The notes beneath the pieces are model-generated. The model saw nothing but the letters and a program-made list of their open reading frames with translations, had not been told where the DNA came from and ran no database searches. A program made the position numbers and the translations under genes. Source: Bacillota bacterium (GTDB taxonomy: Bacteria; Bacillota; Clostridia; Christensenellales; SZUA-584). Taken from it: a stretch of 64,000 bases of DNA. The stretch lies in assembly GCA_023460085.1 (NCBI GenBank), contig JAEWRI010000036.1:124001-188000 (forward strand), read 5' to 3'. Of this stretch, positions 23,426 to 31,397 are shown piece by piece (the first letter of the stretch is position 1; every line of letters begins with the position of its first letter).

Positions 23426-24754
23426 TTGAGTAAGAAAATCTGGGCGGGCATACTCGCGGCGGCTGTCATGCTGGCGCTCATCATTCATCCCGGCACGGCG
23501 CGCGCCGGCAGCCTCGACGTAACCGCAAGCTCCAACGCCGTCACCGTGGGCGATACCGTCACCGTAACGCTCGTCGTCAAGGGCGAGCACATCGCCGCGG
23601 CGGAGGGCGCGTTCAGCTACGACGCTTCGCTGCTTTCCTTCATCAGCGGCGACGGCGGCGTATCGGACGGCCGCATCAGCCTGCTCTCGGCGGAGCAGGG
23701 CGGCGCGTCTTCGCTGACCGCCACCATCCGGTTTGCCGCCACAGGCGCGGGCAACGCGGAGGTGCGCGTCTCGCTGGACACCGTGCTGGATTACAACGAG
23801 CAGCCGCTGGGCGCGGCGGAGGCGGGCGTCAGCATCGCCATCACCGCCAAGGGCGGCCAGACGACGGAAACCCCGTCCTCCGGTACGGACTACTCCCTCA
23901 CGGGCGTCGCGGCGGAGAACGTCAGCGGCGCGGACGCGCCCATGTACATCTGGCGCGTGCTCACCCGTCTCACGCTGCCCTCGGGCTTCGCGGACAGGCA
24001 GATAGACTACCACGGAGAATACGTCGGCGGCGCGGCCATCCCGGACAGCGAGGATCTGCTGCTGCTCTACCTCTCCGAAGCCTCGGGCGAAAACGGCGGC
24101 TATTACATCTACGACGAGGAAAAGGATACGCTGTTCCCGTACCTCACGATGGCCTCGGTTTCCGCCACCTATACGCTGCTCTGGCCGGACGACAGCGTCA
24201 CCGCGCCGGACGGCTTTGAGCCCGTCACCATCACCTGGAAGGAACAGGAGTGGCCCGCGTGGAGAGCGGCAGGCGGCGACGAAGCCTTCTGCCTCGTGTA
24301 TGCGCGCAACTCCTCCGGCGAGCGGGGCTTCTTCGTATACAGCGTCGCGGACGAGTCGGTGCAGCGCTACGTCGCCGCGCCGGAGACCGCGCCGGAAGCC
24401 ACGCCGTCCCCCAGCGCGAAGCCCGGCGACAAGCCTGCCTCTGCGCTGCCCGGCGAAGCCGACTTCTTCTCCAACCCCGTCGTGCTGCTTTCGCTGTGCG
24501 CCGCCTGCGCGGTGTTCTTTGCGCTCACGGTGACCTTCGCCGCGCTGTACGCCAAGTCCTCGCGCGCCCAGCGCAAGGCCGCGCGCATGCAGAAGCGGCT
24601 CCGGAAGTCCCCCGCGCTGCGGGATGCGCCGCGTCCCGAAACCGCGGAACCGCAGGCGCAGCCGGAGGCTGTACAGGACGCACCCCCGCAAGACGATATC
24701 CAGACGCCGGACGCCGCACCGCCCGATGACAGCGGCGACATCCCGGCGCAATAA
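23426..24754 (+). CDS. Membrane-anchored cohesin-domain protein
   Basis: A 442-residue protein. The TTG start at 23426 is preferred because AGGAGGG lies 8 bases upstream and the product MSKKIWAGILAAAVML is a signal peptide; an upstream ATG overlaps the previous stop but lacks spacing. Residues about 30-140 are cohesin-like (TVGDTVTVTLVVKGEHIAA, FSYDASLLSF, ATIRFAATGAGNAEVRVS). A second beta-rich domain of unknown type covers about 150-330. A proline-rich linker, one helix at about 358-382, a basic stop-transfer segment, and a proline/acid-rich cytoplasmic tail follow. It is a likely receptor for the adjacent dockerin protein. Confidence 0.82.
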   Translation: MSKKIWAGILAAAVMLALIIHPGTARAGSLDVTASSNAVTVGDTVTVTLVVKGEHIAAAEGAFSYDASLLSFISGDGGVSDGRISLLSAEQGGASSLTATIRFAATGAGNAEVRVSLDTVLDYNEQPLGAAEAGVSIAITAKGGQTTETPSSGTDYSLTGVAAENVSGADAPMYIWRVLTRLTLPSGFADRQIDYHGEYVGGAAIPDSEDLLLLYLSEASGENGGYYIYDEEKDTLFPYLTMASVSATYTLLWPDDSVTAPDGFEPVTITWKEQEWPAWRAAGGDEAFCLVYARNSSGERGFFVYSVADESVQRYVAAPETAPEATPSPSAKPGDKPASALPGEADFFSNPVVLLSLCAACAVFFALTVTFAALYAKSSRAQRKAARMQKRLRKSPALRDAPRPETAEPQAQPEAVQDAPPQDDIQTPDAAPPDDSGDIPAQ

Positions 24755-24769
24755 GCTTGAACCCTGAAG

Positions 24770-24787
24770 AGCGGCACTGGTGCCGCT
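24770..24787. terminator. Hairpin H1 after the cohesin gene (lacks T run)
   Basis: AGCGGCA and TGCCGCT form a stem with a 4-base loop. The same hairpin recurs at 25332-25349, where it has the T run. The left copy is followed by CAGCTTG, so it is probably a relic of a terminator split by the element. Confidence 0.6.
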
Positions 24788-24788
24788 C

Positions 24789-24973
24789 AGCTTGATGACA
24801 ACCCTTTCGCGAGGGCGCTGCCCTCGCACACCTGCTTCTTTTCTTGAAGAAAAGAAGGAAAAGACACGTGGGAAATGCCTTTTAGAGGCATCTCCCTGAT
24901 GGGATTTTTAAGGGAGGTATCCCTTAAGCGGTGGTTTGGAGGCAGAGCCTCCAAGACATACCCTTGTCAGCAG
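24789..24973 (-). repeat. Hairpin-rich dispersed repeat, copy 3
   Basis: Same element as at 5866, in the opposite orientation and with all stems. It carries the GGAGGC, CTTAAGGGA, GAGATGCC/GGCAT, TTCTTTTCTT and GCGAGGGC stems in order. It is flanked by H1 on the left and H2 (GACCGCTGGAAGCGG type) on the right. Confidence 0.85.
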
Positions 24974-25023
24974 TCTGAGACCGCTGGAAGCGGCGCGGAT
25001 GCTTCCAAGTAGTCAGCCCCTGT

Positions 25024-25056
25024 TGTCATCCTGAGAAGCGAAGCGACGAAGGATCT
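25024..25056. repeat. TGTCATCCTGAG-type short interspersed sequence
   Basis: TTGTCATCCTGAGAAGCGAA and GGATCT form a short motif close to the TCATCCTGAGCGAAGCGAAGGATCT sequence found scattered in many bacterial genomes. It lies in the spacer between repeat copies 3 and 4. Confidence 0.55.
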
Positions 25057-25141
25057 TTGAAGCAGGGCGGGACGTCAGGGATGCCGTCCCCTACGGACGC
25101 GGTGTCTTCCTCGGCGAAAATGAGACCGCTGGAAGCGGCAC

Positions 25142-25327
25142 AGCTTGATAACAACCCTTTCGCGAGGGCGCTGCCCTCGCACACCTGCTTCTTTTCTTGA
25201 AGAAAAGAAGGAAAAGACACGTGGGAAATGGTTTTTTAAAGGCATCTCCCTGATGGGATTCTTAAGGGATGTATCCCTTAAGCGGTGGTTTGGAGGCAGA
25301 GCCTCCAAGAGATGCCTTTGTCAGCAG
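25142..25327 (-). repeat. Hairpin-rich dispersed repeat, copy 4
   Basis: Nearly identical to copy 3 over its length, with a few base changes in the central stem. Flanked by H2 on the left and H1 with T run on the right, the mirror order of copy 3. Confidence 0.85.
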
Positions 25328-25331
25328 TCTG

Positions 25332-25355
25332 AGCGGCACTGGTGCCGCTCTTTTT
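25332..25355 (+). terminator. Hairpin H1 with T run
   Basis: AGCGGCA (25332-25338) and TGCCGCT (25343-25349) followed by CTTTTTG. Likely the original terminator of the cohesin operon, separated from it by the two repeat copies. Confidence 0.65.
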
Positions 25356-25508
25356 GTGGAAAAAAACCTGCCATCAAGTCTCTGGCGATACCGTTCCCCA
25401 TGCTGAGGGAGCGGGGCCGATGCCGCCGATGAGCCCACCCGGCATCATCAGAAGAATCCCGCAAAGCAAAAAGCAGCCCCTCAAGGCCGCTTCCCACCCA
25501 TAATCCCA

Positions 25509-25949
25509 TCACCGCCCGCGCAGCGCCTCCCATTGCTTCAGACGCTCCGCCTCCGCCGCATCGCCTCCGCCGCAGATCGACGCGGCACGCACGGCGTAAT
25601 CGGAAGCCGCCAGCGCGTGGCCCTTCACATGGGGGCTTGCGACGGCCTGCCCGGCGCAGCGCAGCGCCGCTTTCCCGGCGGCATCGGGGCATTCCCGCGC
25701 CATCGCGTGAACCGCAAACGCCGCCTTCCGCACTGCGGGTATGGAAGCCTCTCCGCGCAGCCACGCCTCCGCAACGTTCATGGACCGCATGGCGACCTCG
25801 CGCACGGACGGCTCCAGCCCGGCGGCAGTCAGCCCGCGCCTTGCGATATCCAGCGCCCAGCGCACCGCCCCGGCATGCTCCGCCGCTTCCAGCGCCGCCT
25901 CCACCCGCGCCCGCCGCGCTCCGTCTTCCTCCGTTCGTATGGCCGCCAT
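25509..25949 (-). CDS. Putative immunity-protein-family alpha-helical protein
   Basis: A 146-residue, all-helical, alanine-rich protein. The pattern AAEHAGAVRWALDIAR, EAWLRGEASIPAVRKAAFAV and AGQAVASPHVKGHALAASDY resembles proteins annotated as putative immunity proteins, which carry AAR-x-x-A-x-HA-type helices. No toxin gene is adjacent, so an immunity role is not supported by context. It is the last of three co-oriented genes with DUF3307 and SatD, beginning 7 bases after the DUF3307 stop. Confidence 0.55.
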   Translation of the reverse strand: MAAIRTEEDGARRARVEAALEAAEHAGAVRWALDIARRGLTAAGLEPSVREVAMRSMNVAEAWLRGEASIPAVRKAAFAVHAMARECPDAAGKAALRCAGQAVASPHVKGHALAASDYAVRAASICGGGDAAEAERLKQWEALRGR

Positions 25950-25956
25950 ACGCCTC

Positions 25957-26688
25957 CTACGCCTGCGCCATCAGCAGGTACGCGCCCACCGCAAACAGCG
26001 CGCTCAGCAGCGTGCCCAGCAGGTAGTACTCCGCGAACTGCTTGCTCTCGGCGATGCGATTGTACCGCGCCACCGACTTGGCCGTCAGCACCAGGCCGAT
26101 GGCGGCATACTGCCCCACGCTCATCAGCAGCAGTATCAGCAGCCGCTCCAGCGCGCCGATGAAGCCGCCCGCCTTCGCCACGTCCGCAGCGTCGTCCGCG
26201 GGCCGATACTTCGCGGTCAGCCGCTTGATAGTCACGTTGGCCGGTTTGACGGCCAGCAGCACGAGCCCCGCCCATGCCAGCGCCATCATGGGCTGCGGTG
26301 TCAGCGATGCCAGAAAGCCTTCCGCAGGCGTCAGCAGCTTCAGCGGTGCGCCGATACCCGCCAATACCGCGGAGGCGACTGCGATGCATCCGATATGAAC
26401 CAGCTGATCCGCCGCGAAAACCGCCGCGTCGCCGCGCGGCCTGCGCGTCAGCAGGTACTTGCCGCTGTCCGCCGCGAAGTGCGCCACCGCCAGCGCCGCC
26501 GCCGCAATGGCCAGCGGCGCGGAGAAGAAGGGCAGGGCGCAGACCGCAAACACGGCGAGATACACCGCGCCGTGCAGCGCCACATGCGTCCATCGCTGCG
26601 CCTTGCGCGCGGCCATCCGCTCGGTCTGGAAATAAAAATCCCCGAGCGCATGCGCCACGAGGAAGAAACAGAACCACTGCCTAAACAT
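25957..26688 (-). CDS. DUF3307 membrane protein
   Basis: A 243-residue integral membrane protein with about seven helices. It matches DUF3307 in the N-terminal ADFYFQ-like segment (HALGDFYFQTERMA) and in the C-terminal part GALERLLILLLMSVGQYAAI and ESKQFAEYYLLGTLLSALF. It begins inside the 3' end of the SatD gene, overlapping it by 8 bases, with GGAGGG upstream of the ATG. DUF3307 and SatD genes commonly occur together. Function unknown. Confidence 0.8.
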   Translation of the reverse strand: MFRQWFCFFLVAHALGDFYFQTERMAARKAQRWTHVALHGAVYLAVFAVCALPFFSAPLAIAAAALAVAHFAADSGKYLLTRRPRGDAAVFAADQLVHIGCIAVASAVLAGIGAPLKLLTPAEGFLASLTPQPMMALAWAGLVLLAVKPANVTIKRLTAKYRPADDAADVAKAGGFIGALERLLILLLMSVGQYAAIGLVLTAKSVARYNRIAESKQFAEYYLLGTLLSALFAVGAYLLMAQA

Positions 26689-27367
26689 CTCCCGGCCCTC
26701 CGACACCCGAGAGCAGCTGCGACAGCGCGCGCAGCGCCTTCTGGTAGGTGTAAAAGCTGGCGTGCGCCAGCGCCTTCTGAACGTTGGACTGGTGGATGCC
26801 CAGCCGCTGCGCCACCTCGCTCTGCGTACCGCCGCATTCGATGTATGCCGCGATGACCTCTCGCTGGCGCTGCGCCCACCGCGACTTCAGCGCGGTGTTC
26901 AGCGCAAACAGCGTATTGACCACCTCCGCAACGTCCGGATATCCCGTAATCTCGATGCGCGCCGTGGCGCGAGGCTCCATGCGCTTGCGCTCGGACGCCT
27001 TCAGCGCTTCAATCGCGTGCCGCGCGCCGTAATACGCGGGACCGTCCGCGCCCAGCGGCTTCTCCGCGTCGATTTCCGTCGTGATTGCGCCCACGCCGAG
27101 ACCAAAGCGCACGCGCACCGGATACATCGCGCGCTCGATGCGCTCTATCAGCTCCGGCGTCTGCGCCCCGGCGCGCAGCAGCCCCTGAAACTCGTCGCCC
27201 AGCGTAATCATAAAACGCGACGCGATGTCCGCCGCGTACACTTCGTTTACCTCCTGCAGCGCGCGCTCCAGCCTGCGCTGAACCTCCGCGCGCTCCCCTA
27301 TCGCCCTCGACGCCACCATATCGCCGATCACCGCGACAAATGCCGCATCTTCGAAATGCAGCCACAT
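26681..27367 (-). CDS. SatD-family protein
   Basis: A 228-residue protein of the SatD family. The N-terminus has VIGDMVASR and ITLGDEFQGLLRAG, resembling a nucleotide-cyclase-like fold. The C-terminus (about 160-215) has a helix-turn-helix, QSEVAQRLGIHQSNVQKALA. It is the first gene of the operon, followed by DUF3307. GAAGAGGTG precedes the ATG. It might be a regulator that senses a ligand, but this is inferred from the domain combination. Confidence 0.78.
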   Translation of the reverse strand: MWLHFEDAAFVAVIGDMVASRAIGERAEVQRRLERALQEVNEVYAADIASRFMITLGDEFQGLLRAGAQTPELIERIERAMYPVRVRFGLGVGAITTEIDAEKPLGADGPAYYGARHAIEALKASERKRMEPRATARIEITGYPDVAEVVNTLFALNTALKSRWAQRQREVIAAYIECGGTQSEVAQRLGIHQSNVQKALAHASFYTYQKALRALSQLLSGVGGPGDV

Positions 27368-27388
27368 CCCATCATCACCTCTTCCTTC

Positions 27389-27417
27389 AGCCTACTCAAT
27401 GCCGCGCGTTTTGTCAA
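27389..27417 (-). promoter_or_regulatory. satD promoter
   Basis: Minus strand TTGACA (27412-27417), 17-base spacer, TAGGCT (27389-27394). Confidence 0.55.
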
Positions 27418-27420
27418 GCG

Positions 27421-27473
27421 TATATGCGCTTATTACTGCTTAAACGAAATTAATGCGCCATTAAGCGCATATA
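27421..27473. promoter_or_regulatory. Nested palindromes upstream of satD
   Basis: TATATGCGCTTA (27421-27432) and its exact complement TAAGCGCATATA (27462-27473) enclose a shorter palindrome, TTAATGCGCCATTAA (27450-27464). The outer pair could form a terminator for the lacI gene ending at 27483 on the minus strand, or an operator next to the satD -35 box. Confidence 0.5.
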
Positions 27474-27482
27474 TTTTTTTCT

Positions 27483-28484
27483 TCATGTGGACTGCCGCAA
27501 TATCAGCTCCGGCTTCAACACGATATGAATGGGCTTGCCGCTCTCACCACTGAGCTTGTCTATCATCATGCGCGCGCCCAGTTCGCCGATCATGAACTTG
27601 GGCTGGCGCACCGTCGTCAGCGGCACCTTCAGGTACGCCGCAAATTCGATGTCGTCGTAGGAGGCCACGCGCACATCCTGCGGCACGCGCAGCCCGCGCT
27701 CGAAAATGCACTCCATGACGCCGATGGCAATGAGGTCGCAGCCGCAGTACACCGCGTCCGCGGCGGCATCCCGCGCGAATATGGCCTTCATGGCCTGATA
27801 CCCCGCCTCCATCGTAGGCGCGGCTTCGCATATCCAGGTTTCGTCCGCCGCGATACCCTCCTCCCGCAGCGCGTCCTCGTAGCCCTTCCGCCGGTACCGG
27901 CTGGAGGAGATTTCGCTGGATACGTTGATGAGGTAGATTTTACGGCTGCCCGTGTGAATGAGATACTTCATCATCTCATAAACGCCATAGCAGTTGTCGT
28001 TGATGATATAGTCCGCGGGATAATCCGGACTGCGCACCAGGAACATGTAGGGAATGCCAAAGGATTCGAGGAACTCCCGGTAGTGCGGCGCGGTCAGCGT
28101 GGACGCCGCCAGCAGCAGCCCGTCGATGCGTTTGCCCGCGAGGCTGCGCACCGCTTCCATCTCGCGCAGGCGGTTGCCTCCTGCGTGGCTCAGTATGATG
28201 TTGTAGCCGCTCTGCGACGCCACGCCCTCTATACCCTCTATCAGCATGCCAAAGAACGACAGCGAGCTGTCCGATATCACCAAGCCCAGCGTCTTCGTCC
28301 GGCTGCAGCGCAGGCTCTCCGCGATGGCGTTGGGCTGATAGTTGAGGCGCTGCACCGCCTGCCGCACGCGCTCCTTCGTCCGGTCACTGATGTTCCCGCC
28401 ATCCTTCAGCGCGCGCGATACCGCGGTAACAGAGAGGTTCAGCTCCTCCGCAATGGTTTTCAGTGTGACGCTCTTCTTTTGCAT
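27483..28484 (-). CDS. LacI-family regulator (rhamnose-type operon)
   Basis: A 333-residue repressor with the LacI helix-turn-helix at the N-terminus (TLKTIAEELNLSVTAVSRAL, hinge LNYQPNAIAESLR) and a periplasmic-binding-like sensor domain. It is the last gene of the long minus-strand operon, 65 bases after the SDR at 28550. The perfect palindrome at 37252-37267 in the operon promoter, with a central CG, has the form of a LacI-family operator, so this protein is the most likely binder. Confidence 0.88.
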   Translation of the reverse strand: MQKKSVTLKTIAEELNLSVTAVSRALKDGGNISDRTKERVRQAVQRLNYQPNAIAESLRCSRTKTLGLVISDSSLSFFGMLIEGIEGVASQSGYNIILSHAGGNRLREMEAVRSLAGKRIDGLLLAASTLTAPHYREFLESFGIPYMFLVRSPDYPADYIINDNCYGVYEMMKYLIHTGSRKIYLINVSSEISSSRYRRKGYEDALREEGIAADETWICEAAPTMEAGYQAMKAIFARDAAADAVYCGCDLIAIGVMECIFERGLRVPQDVRVASYDDIEFAAYLKVPLTTVRQPKFMIGELGARMMIDKLSGESGKPIHIVLKPELILRQST

Positions 28485-28549
28485 AAGTCCACCTTAACCC
28501 ATTCGCTCGTTCGCGGGCATAGTCCGGCATCGGCCCCGGGGCGGCATCC

Positions 28550-29338
28550 TCAATCGAACTTGGACGCGTCCCACTCCGCCGCCGCCAGGTATCCCGCGTC
28601 CACGATCAGCGAGGTCGCCGTGATGCCCGCGGAGTCCTCGCAAGAGAAGTAGAGTATCGATTTCGCCACGTCCTCGGGCGTCAGCGCGCGCCGCAGCGGC
28701 ACGCGGTTCAGACGCGTCCGCAGCGCGGCGTCCGGGTCGGGGTTGGTATTCAGGTGATAGTGCAGCAGCGGCGTCTCGGTGATGCCGGGGCAAACGCAGT
28801 TGCAGCGGATGCCGTAGCGCGCGTAATCGAGCCCGATGGAGCGCGAAAGCTGCAGCACCGCGCCCTTGGTGGTGGTGTACACCGGGGTGCAGTCCTGCCC
28901 GACAAAGCTGGAGATGGAGCCCACGTTCACCACATAGCTGGTCTCGTGCCGGGAAAGATACGGGAAGGCGTATTTGAACGCAAGGTACATGGACTTGACG
29001 TTGAGGTCAAACAGATAGTCCCATTCCTCGATGCTGTACTCGTGCAGCATCTTGACGCCCACGGTCCCCGCGTTGTTGACGAGGATATCGAGGCCGCCGT
29101 AGCGGCGCGCCGTCTCCTCGATGGACGCCTCTATCTCCTCCGGGTGCGTCACGTCGCAGCGGAAGAAGAACGCCTCACCGCCCGCCTCCTTGATTTCTCG
29201 GACGATGGCGTCGCCCTCGGAGGGCGTTCTCCCTGTCATCGCCACCTTTGCGCCTTCCTTCGCGAACAGCTGCGCCGTGCCTTCGCCGATCCCCTTGTTC
29301 GCGCCGCTCACCCAGGCCACCTTTCCTGCCAGCCTCAT
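28550..29338 (-). CDS. Short-chain dehydrogenase/reductase
   Basis: A 262-residue classical SDR. It has GANKGIGEGTA for NAD(P) binding, NNAG, a Ser in VGSISS, and YTTTKGAV (YxxxK). It ends the catabolic part of the rhamnose-type operon, 20 bases after a sugar isomerase-like gene. It may oxidise a sugar acid or reduce a keto-intermediate. Substrate unproven. Confidence 0.82.
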   Translation of the reverse strand: MRLAGKVAWVSGANKGIGEGTAQLFAKEGAKVAMTGRTPSEGDAIVREIKEAGGEAFFFRCDVTHPEEIEASIEETARRYGGLDILVNNAGTVGVKMLHEYSIEEWDYLFDLNVKSMYLAFKYAFPYLSRHETSYVVNVGSISSFVGQDCTPVYTTTKGAVLQLSRSIGLDYARYGIRCNCVCPGITETPLLHYHLNTNPDPDAALRTRLNRVPLRRALTPEDVAKSILYFSCEDSAGITATSLIVDAGYLAAAEWDASKFD

Positions 29339-29357
29339 ATGATGTCACCCCTTCTTC

Positions 29358-30194
29358 TTATTCGCACGCGCGGAGCAGATCCCTCAGCATCAGCGTTTCG
29401 GAGAGGTTGTCCGTGCGGTTGCAGTTCTCCCATGCCGTCCACGTATACTCGATGCCGATGTACCCCCGGTAGCCCGCCTGCTTCATCGCCTGCGCCACGC
29501 GCCGGTAGTCGATGGTGTTGTCCTGCGCCACCGTCTGTATGCAGCCCTTCGCCGCACCGCGCGCGTGGAAGTGGCTTGCGCAGGGTATCAGCGGCTCCAC
29601 CTCGCTGTCGGGCGTGCCGGTCTTGGTGAAGTGCGTGTAGTCCAGCGTCAGCGTCAGCCCCGGCGTTTCCTTCACCAGCCGCTCGGCCTTCGCGGGCGTA
29701 TCGGCGATGGAACCGAGGTGCGCCTCCACGCCGAACACGAGCCCGGCCTCCGCCGCGCGCGCGGCGCGCCACGCCAGCTCCGCGCATGTCCTCTCGAAGG
29801 ATGCTTCGTATTCCTCCTGCGCAAAGTGCACCCCCGGCAGGCACGTCACATGCGGGCTGCCGCTTGCCGCGGCGTACTCCAGAAACCGCTCGAAGCAGTC
29901 CCTCACCTCGGCGCGCACCGCCGCGTCGGGGTGATTCACCGCCTTGGGCGTAAAATCCAGCGCGCATTGCAGAAACACGTCGGCGATTTTGATGCCCGCG
30001 CCGTCCGCTTTGTCCTTCAGCGCGGCGCCGTTCCGCGTCGGTTGGCCCAGCACCATGGAGGGCTGTATGTGAGAGCGGTCCTGAAACAGCCCGATGTCTA
30101 CGCCCTCGAAGCCCATCATGCCGATGAGCGTCAGTACCTTGTCGTGCTCCAGCAGCGGAAACGTGAAATCCGCGCACGCAAATCTGAATGCCAT
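29358..30194 (-). CDS. Sugar phosphate isomerase/epimerase (xylose isomerase-like TIM barrel)
   Basis: A 278-residue TIM-barrel protein of the AP endonuclease family 2/xylose isomerase-like group. The start MAFRFACADFTFP has AAGGAGGCGG upstream. Metal-ligand-type segments are FGVEAHLGS (Glu), LTLDYTHF (Asp, His), SHFHARG and IGIEYTW (Glu). It lies between two SDRs in a sugar operon, suggesting epimerisation or isomerisation of a keto-sugar or sugar acid. Confidence 0.82.
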   Translation of the reverse strand: MAFRFACADFTFPLLEHDKVLTLIGMMGFEGVDIGLFQDRSHIQPSMVLGQPTRNGAALKDKADGAGIKIADVFLQCALDFTPKAVNHPDAAVRAEVRDCFERFLEYAAASGSPHVTCLPGVHFAQEEYEASFERTCAELAWRAARAAEAGLVFGVEAHLGSIADTPAKAERLVKETPGLTLTLDYTHFTKTGTPDSEVEPLIPCASHFHARGAAKGCIQTVAQDNTIDYRRVAQAMKQAGYRGYIGIEYTWTAWENCNRTDNLSETLMLRDLLRACE

Positions 30195-30205
30195 GGTCCG
30201 CCTCC

Positions 30206-30952
30206 TTATCCGATGTACATGCCGCCGTTGACATCCAGCACCGCGCCCGTGATGAAGGACGCCGCGTCCGACGCGAGGAAGCACACCGCGTTCGCCACGT
30301 CGTCCACGCTGCCCAGCCTGCCCAGCGGCACCTTGGTCTTCAGCTCCGCAATCTTTTCCTCGGTGAAGCTCTTGAGTATCGCGGTCTCGGTGGTGCCGGG
30401 GGAAACCGCGTTCGCGGTAACCTGATCCTTCGCGAGCCGCGTCGCGAGCCCGCGCGTCAGCCCGATGACGCCCGCCTTGGTGGCGCTGTACGCGAGGCCG
30501 TTGGCGATGCCGCCGTTGCGCCCGGCCAGCGAGGCCATGTTGACGATGCGCCCGCCGCCCGCGCGCCGGAAGTGGGGCAGCGCCGCCTGACACGCGAAGA
30601 AGATTGCCTTCAGATTGACCGCGTTGATGGTGTCCCACTCCTGCTCCGTGATGTCCTCGATGGGCGTCGCGTGCAGCAGCCCCGCGTTGTTGACGAGTAT
30701 GTTCAGCCCGCCGTAGCTTTCCGCGGCAAACGCCACCATCGCGCGCGTCTCCGCCACGCTGCTAAGGTCCACGCGATACGCCGCGGCGTTTCCGCCCGCC
30801 GCGCGGATGCCCGCCGTCGTTTCCTCCGCCTGCGCCCGGTTGATGTCCGCCACCACGACATTCGCGCCGTACCCGGCCAGCTTCTCGCAGCAGCGCCTGC
30901 CGATGCCGCTGGCCCCGCCCGTGACGAGCGCTGTCTTTCCTGTAAAATCCAT
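30206..30952 (-). CDS. SDR, possible sugar-acid dehydrogenase of the rhamnose-type operon
   Basis: A 248-residue classical SDR: GGASGIGRRCC, NNAG, MASLAG (Ser), YSATKAG (YxxxK), and LDVNGGMYIG at the C-terminus. It lies 24 bases downstream of the rhamnose mutarotase gene. In oxidative L-rhamnose pathways one SDR dehydrogenates a 2-keto-3-deoxy-rhamnonate, and this gene is a candidate for that role by context only. Confidence 0.82.
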   Translation of the reverse strand: MDFTGKTALVTGGASGIGRRCCEKLAGYGANVVVADINRAQAEETTAGIRAAGGNAAAYRVDLSSVAETRAMVAFAAESYGGLNILVNNAGLLHATPIEDITEQEWDTINAVNLKAIFFACQAALPHFRRAGGGRIVNMASLAGRNGGIANGLAYSATKAGVIGLTRGLATRLAKDQVTANAVSPGTTETAILKSFTEEKIAELKTKVPLGRLGSVDDVANAVCFLASDAASFITGAVLDVNGGMYIG

Positions 30953-30976
30953 GCCCTGCTCCTTTCCGTATGCTCC

Positions 30977-31309
30977 TCAGTCGGGCAGCAGTCCGTCCCC
31001 CAGCTGCTGCTCCAGGTCGAATATCTTCTCGCACTGTACGGGCTGCGCGGCAAACCACGGGCACAGCTTTAAGTCCCATCGCTTGCACACATCGGCCGCC
31101 CGCAGGCGCGCGTCGCATTCCTCGTGAGTGGTGCCGTCCGGGCACTCCAGATAGATGATGGACTGGTTTTTGAAAAAGAAGATGGCTTCTTTGGTGTAGC
31201 CCGCCTCGCGGATGGCTTCCAGCATCTCGCGCCACGGGTGAAGGTGGATATCGACGTAGGCTTCGGCATACTCCGGCTTAACTTCAATTACAAGCAGATA
31301 TTTTTTCAT
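30977..31309 (-). CDS. rhaM: L-rhamnose mutarotase
   Basis: A 110-residue protein of the RhaM/RhaU family, which interconverts the alpha and beta anomers of L-rhamnose. It has the conserved segments VIEVKPEYAEAYVDIH, HPWREMLEAIREAGY and PDGTTHEECD. It is the strongest indicator that this operon handles L-rhamnose or a similar 6-deoxysugar. It follows a stem-loop after the binding-protein gene, so it may be expressed at a lower level than that gene. Confidence 0.88.
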   Translation of the reverse strand: MKKYLLVIEVKPEYAEAYVDIHLHPWREMLEAIREAGYTKEAIFFFKNQSIIYLECPDGTTHEECDARLRAADVCKRWDLKLCPWFAAQPVQCEKIFDLEQQLGDGLLPD

Positions 31310-31361
31310 CGCTTATCTCCTGACGCCGTTGTTCTCAAACCGCATGATGGGAATACAAAAT

Positions 31362-31390
31362 GCAGGGAGGGGATCCCCCCCTCCCTGCGG
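31362..31390 (-). terminator. Stem-loop between the rhaS-like gene and rhaM
   Basis: GCAGGGAGGGG (31362-31372) pairs with CCCCTCCCTGC (31378-31388), followed on the minus strand by ATTTTG. It may act as a partial terminator or as a 3' stabiliser for the binding-protein message. Confidence 0.7.
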
Positions 31391-31397
31391 CCGCACT

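Larger units (their letters stand above)
24755..25508. other. Repeat-filled intergenic region
   Basis: No gene was found in these 754 bases. Two inverted-orientation copies of the dispersed repeat (24789-24973, 25142-25327) sit between hairpins. The order is hairpin H1, copy 3, hairpin H2, spacer, H2, copy 4, H1. The spacer contains a TGTCATCCTGAG-type sequence. Beyond 25350 there is no recognisable element. Confidence 0.7.

Noticed and set aside
25509..25949. Toxin-immunity pair
   Set aside because: The protein resembles immunity-type helical proteins, but no toxin, secretion or delivery gene is adjacent.
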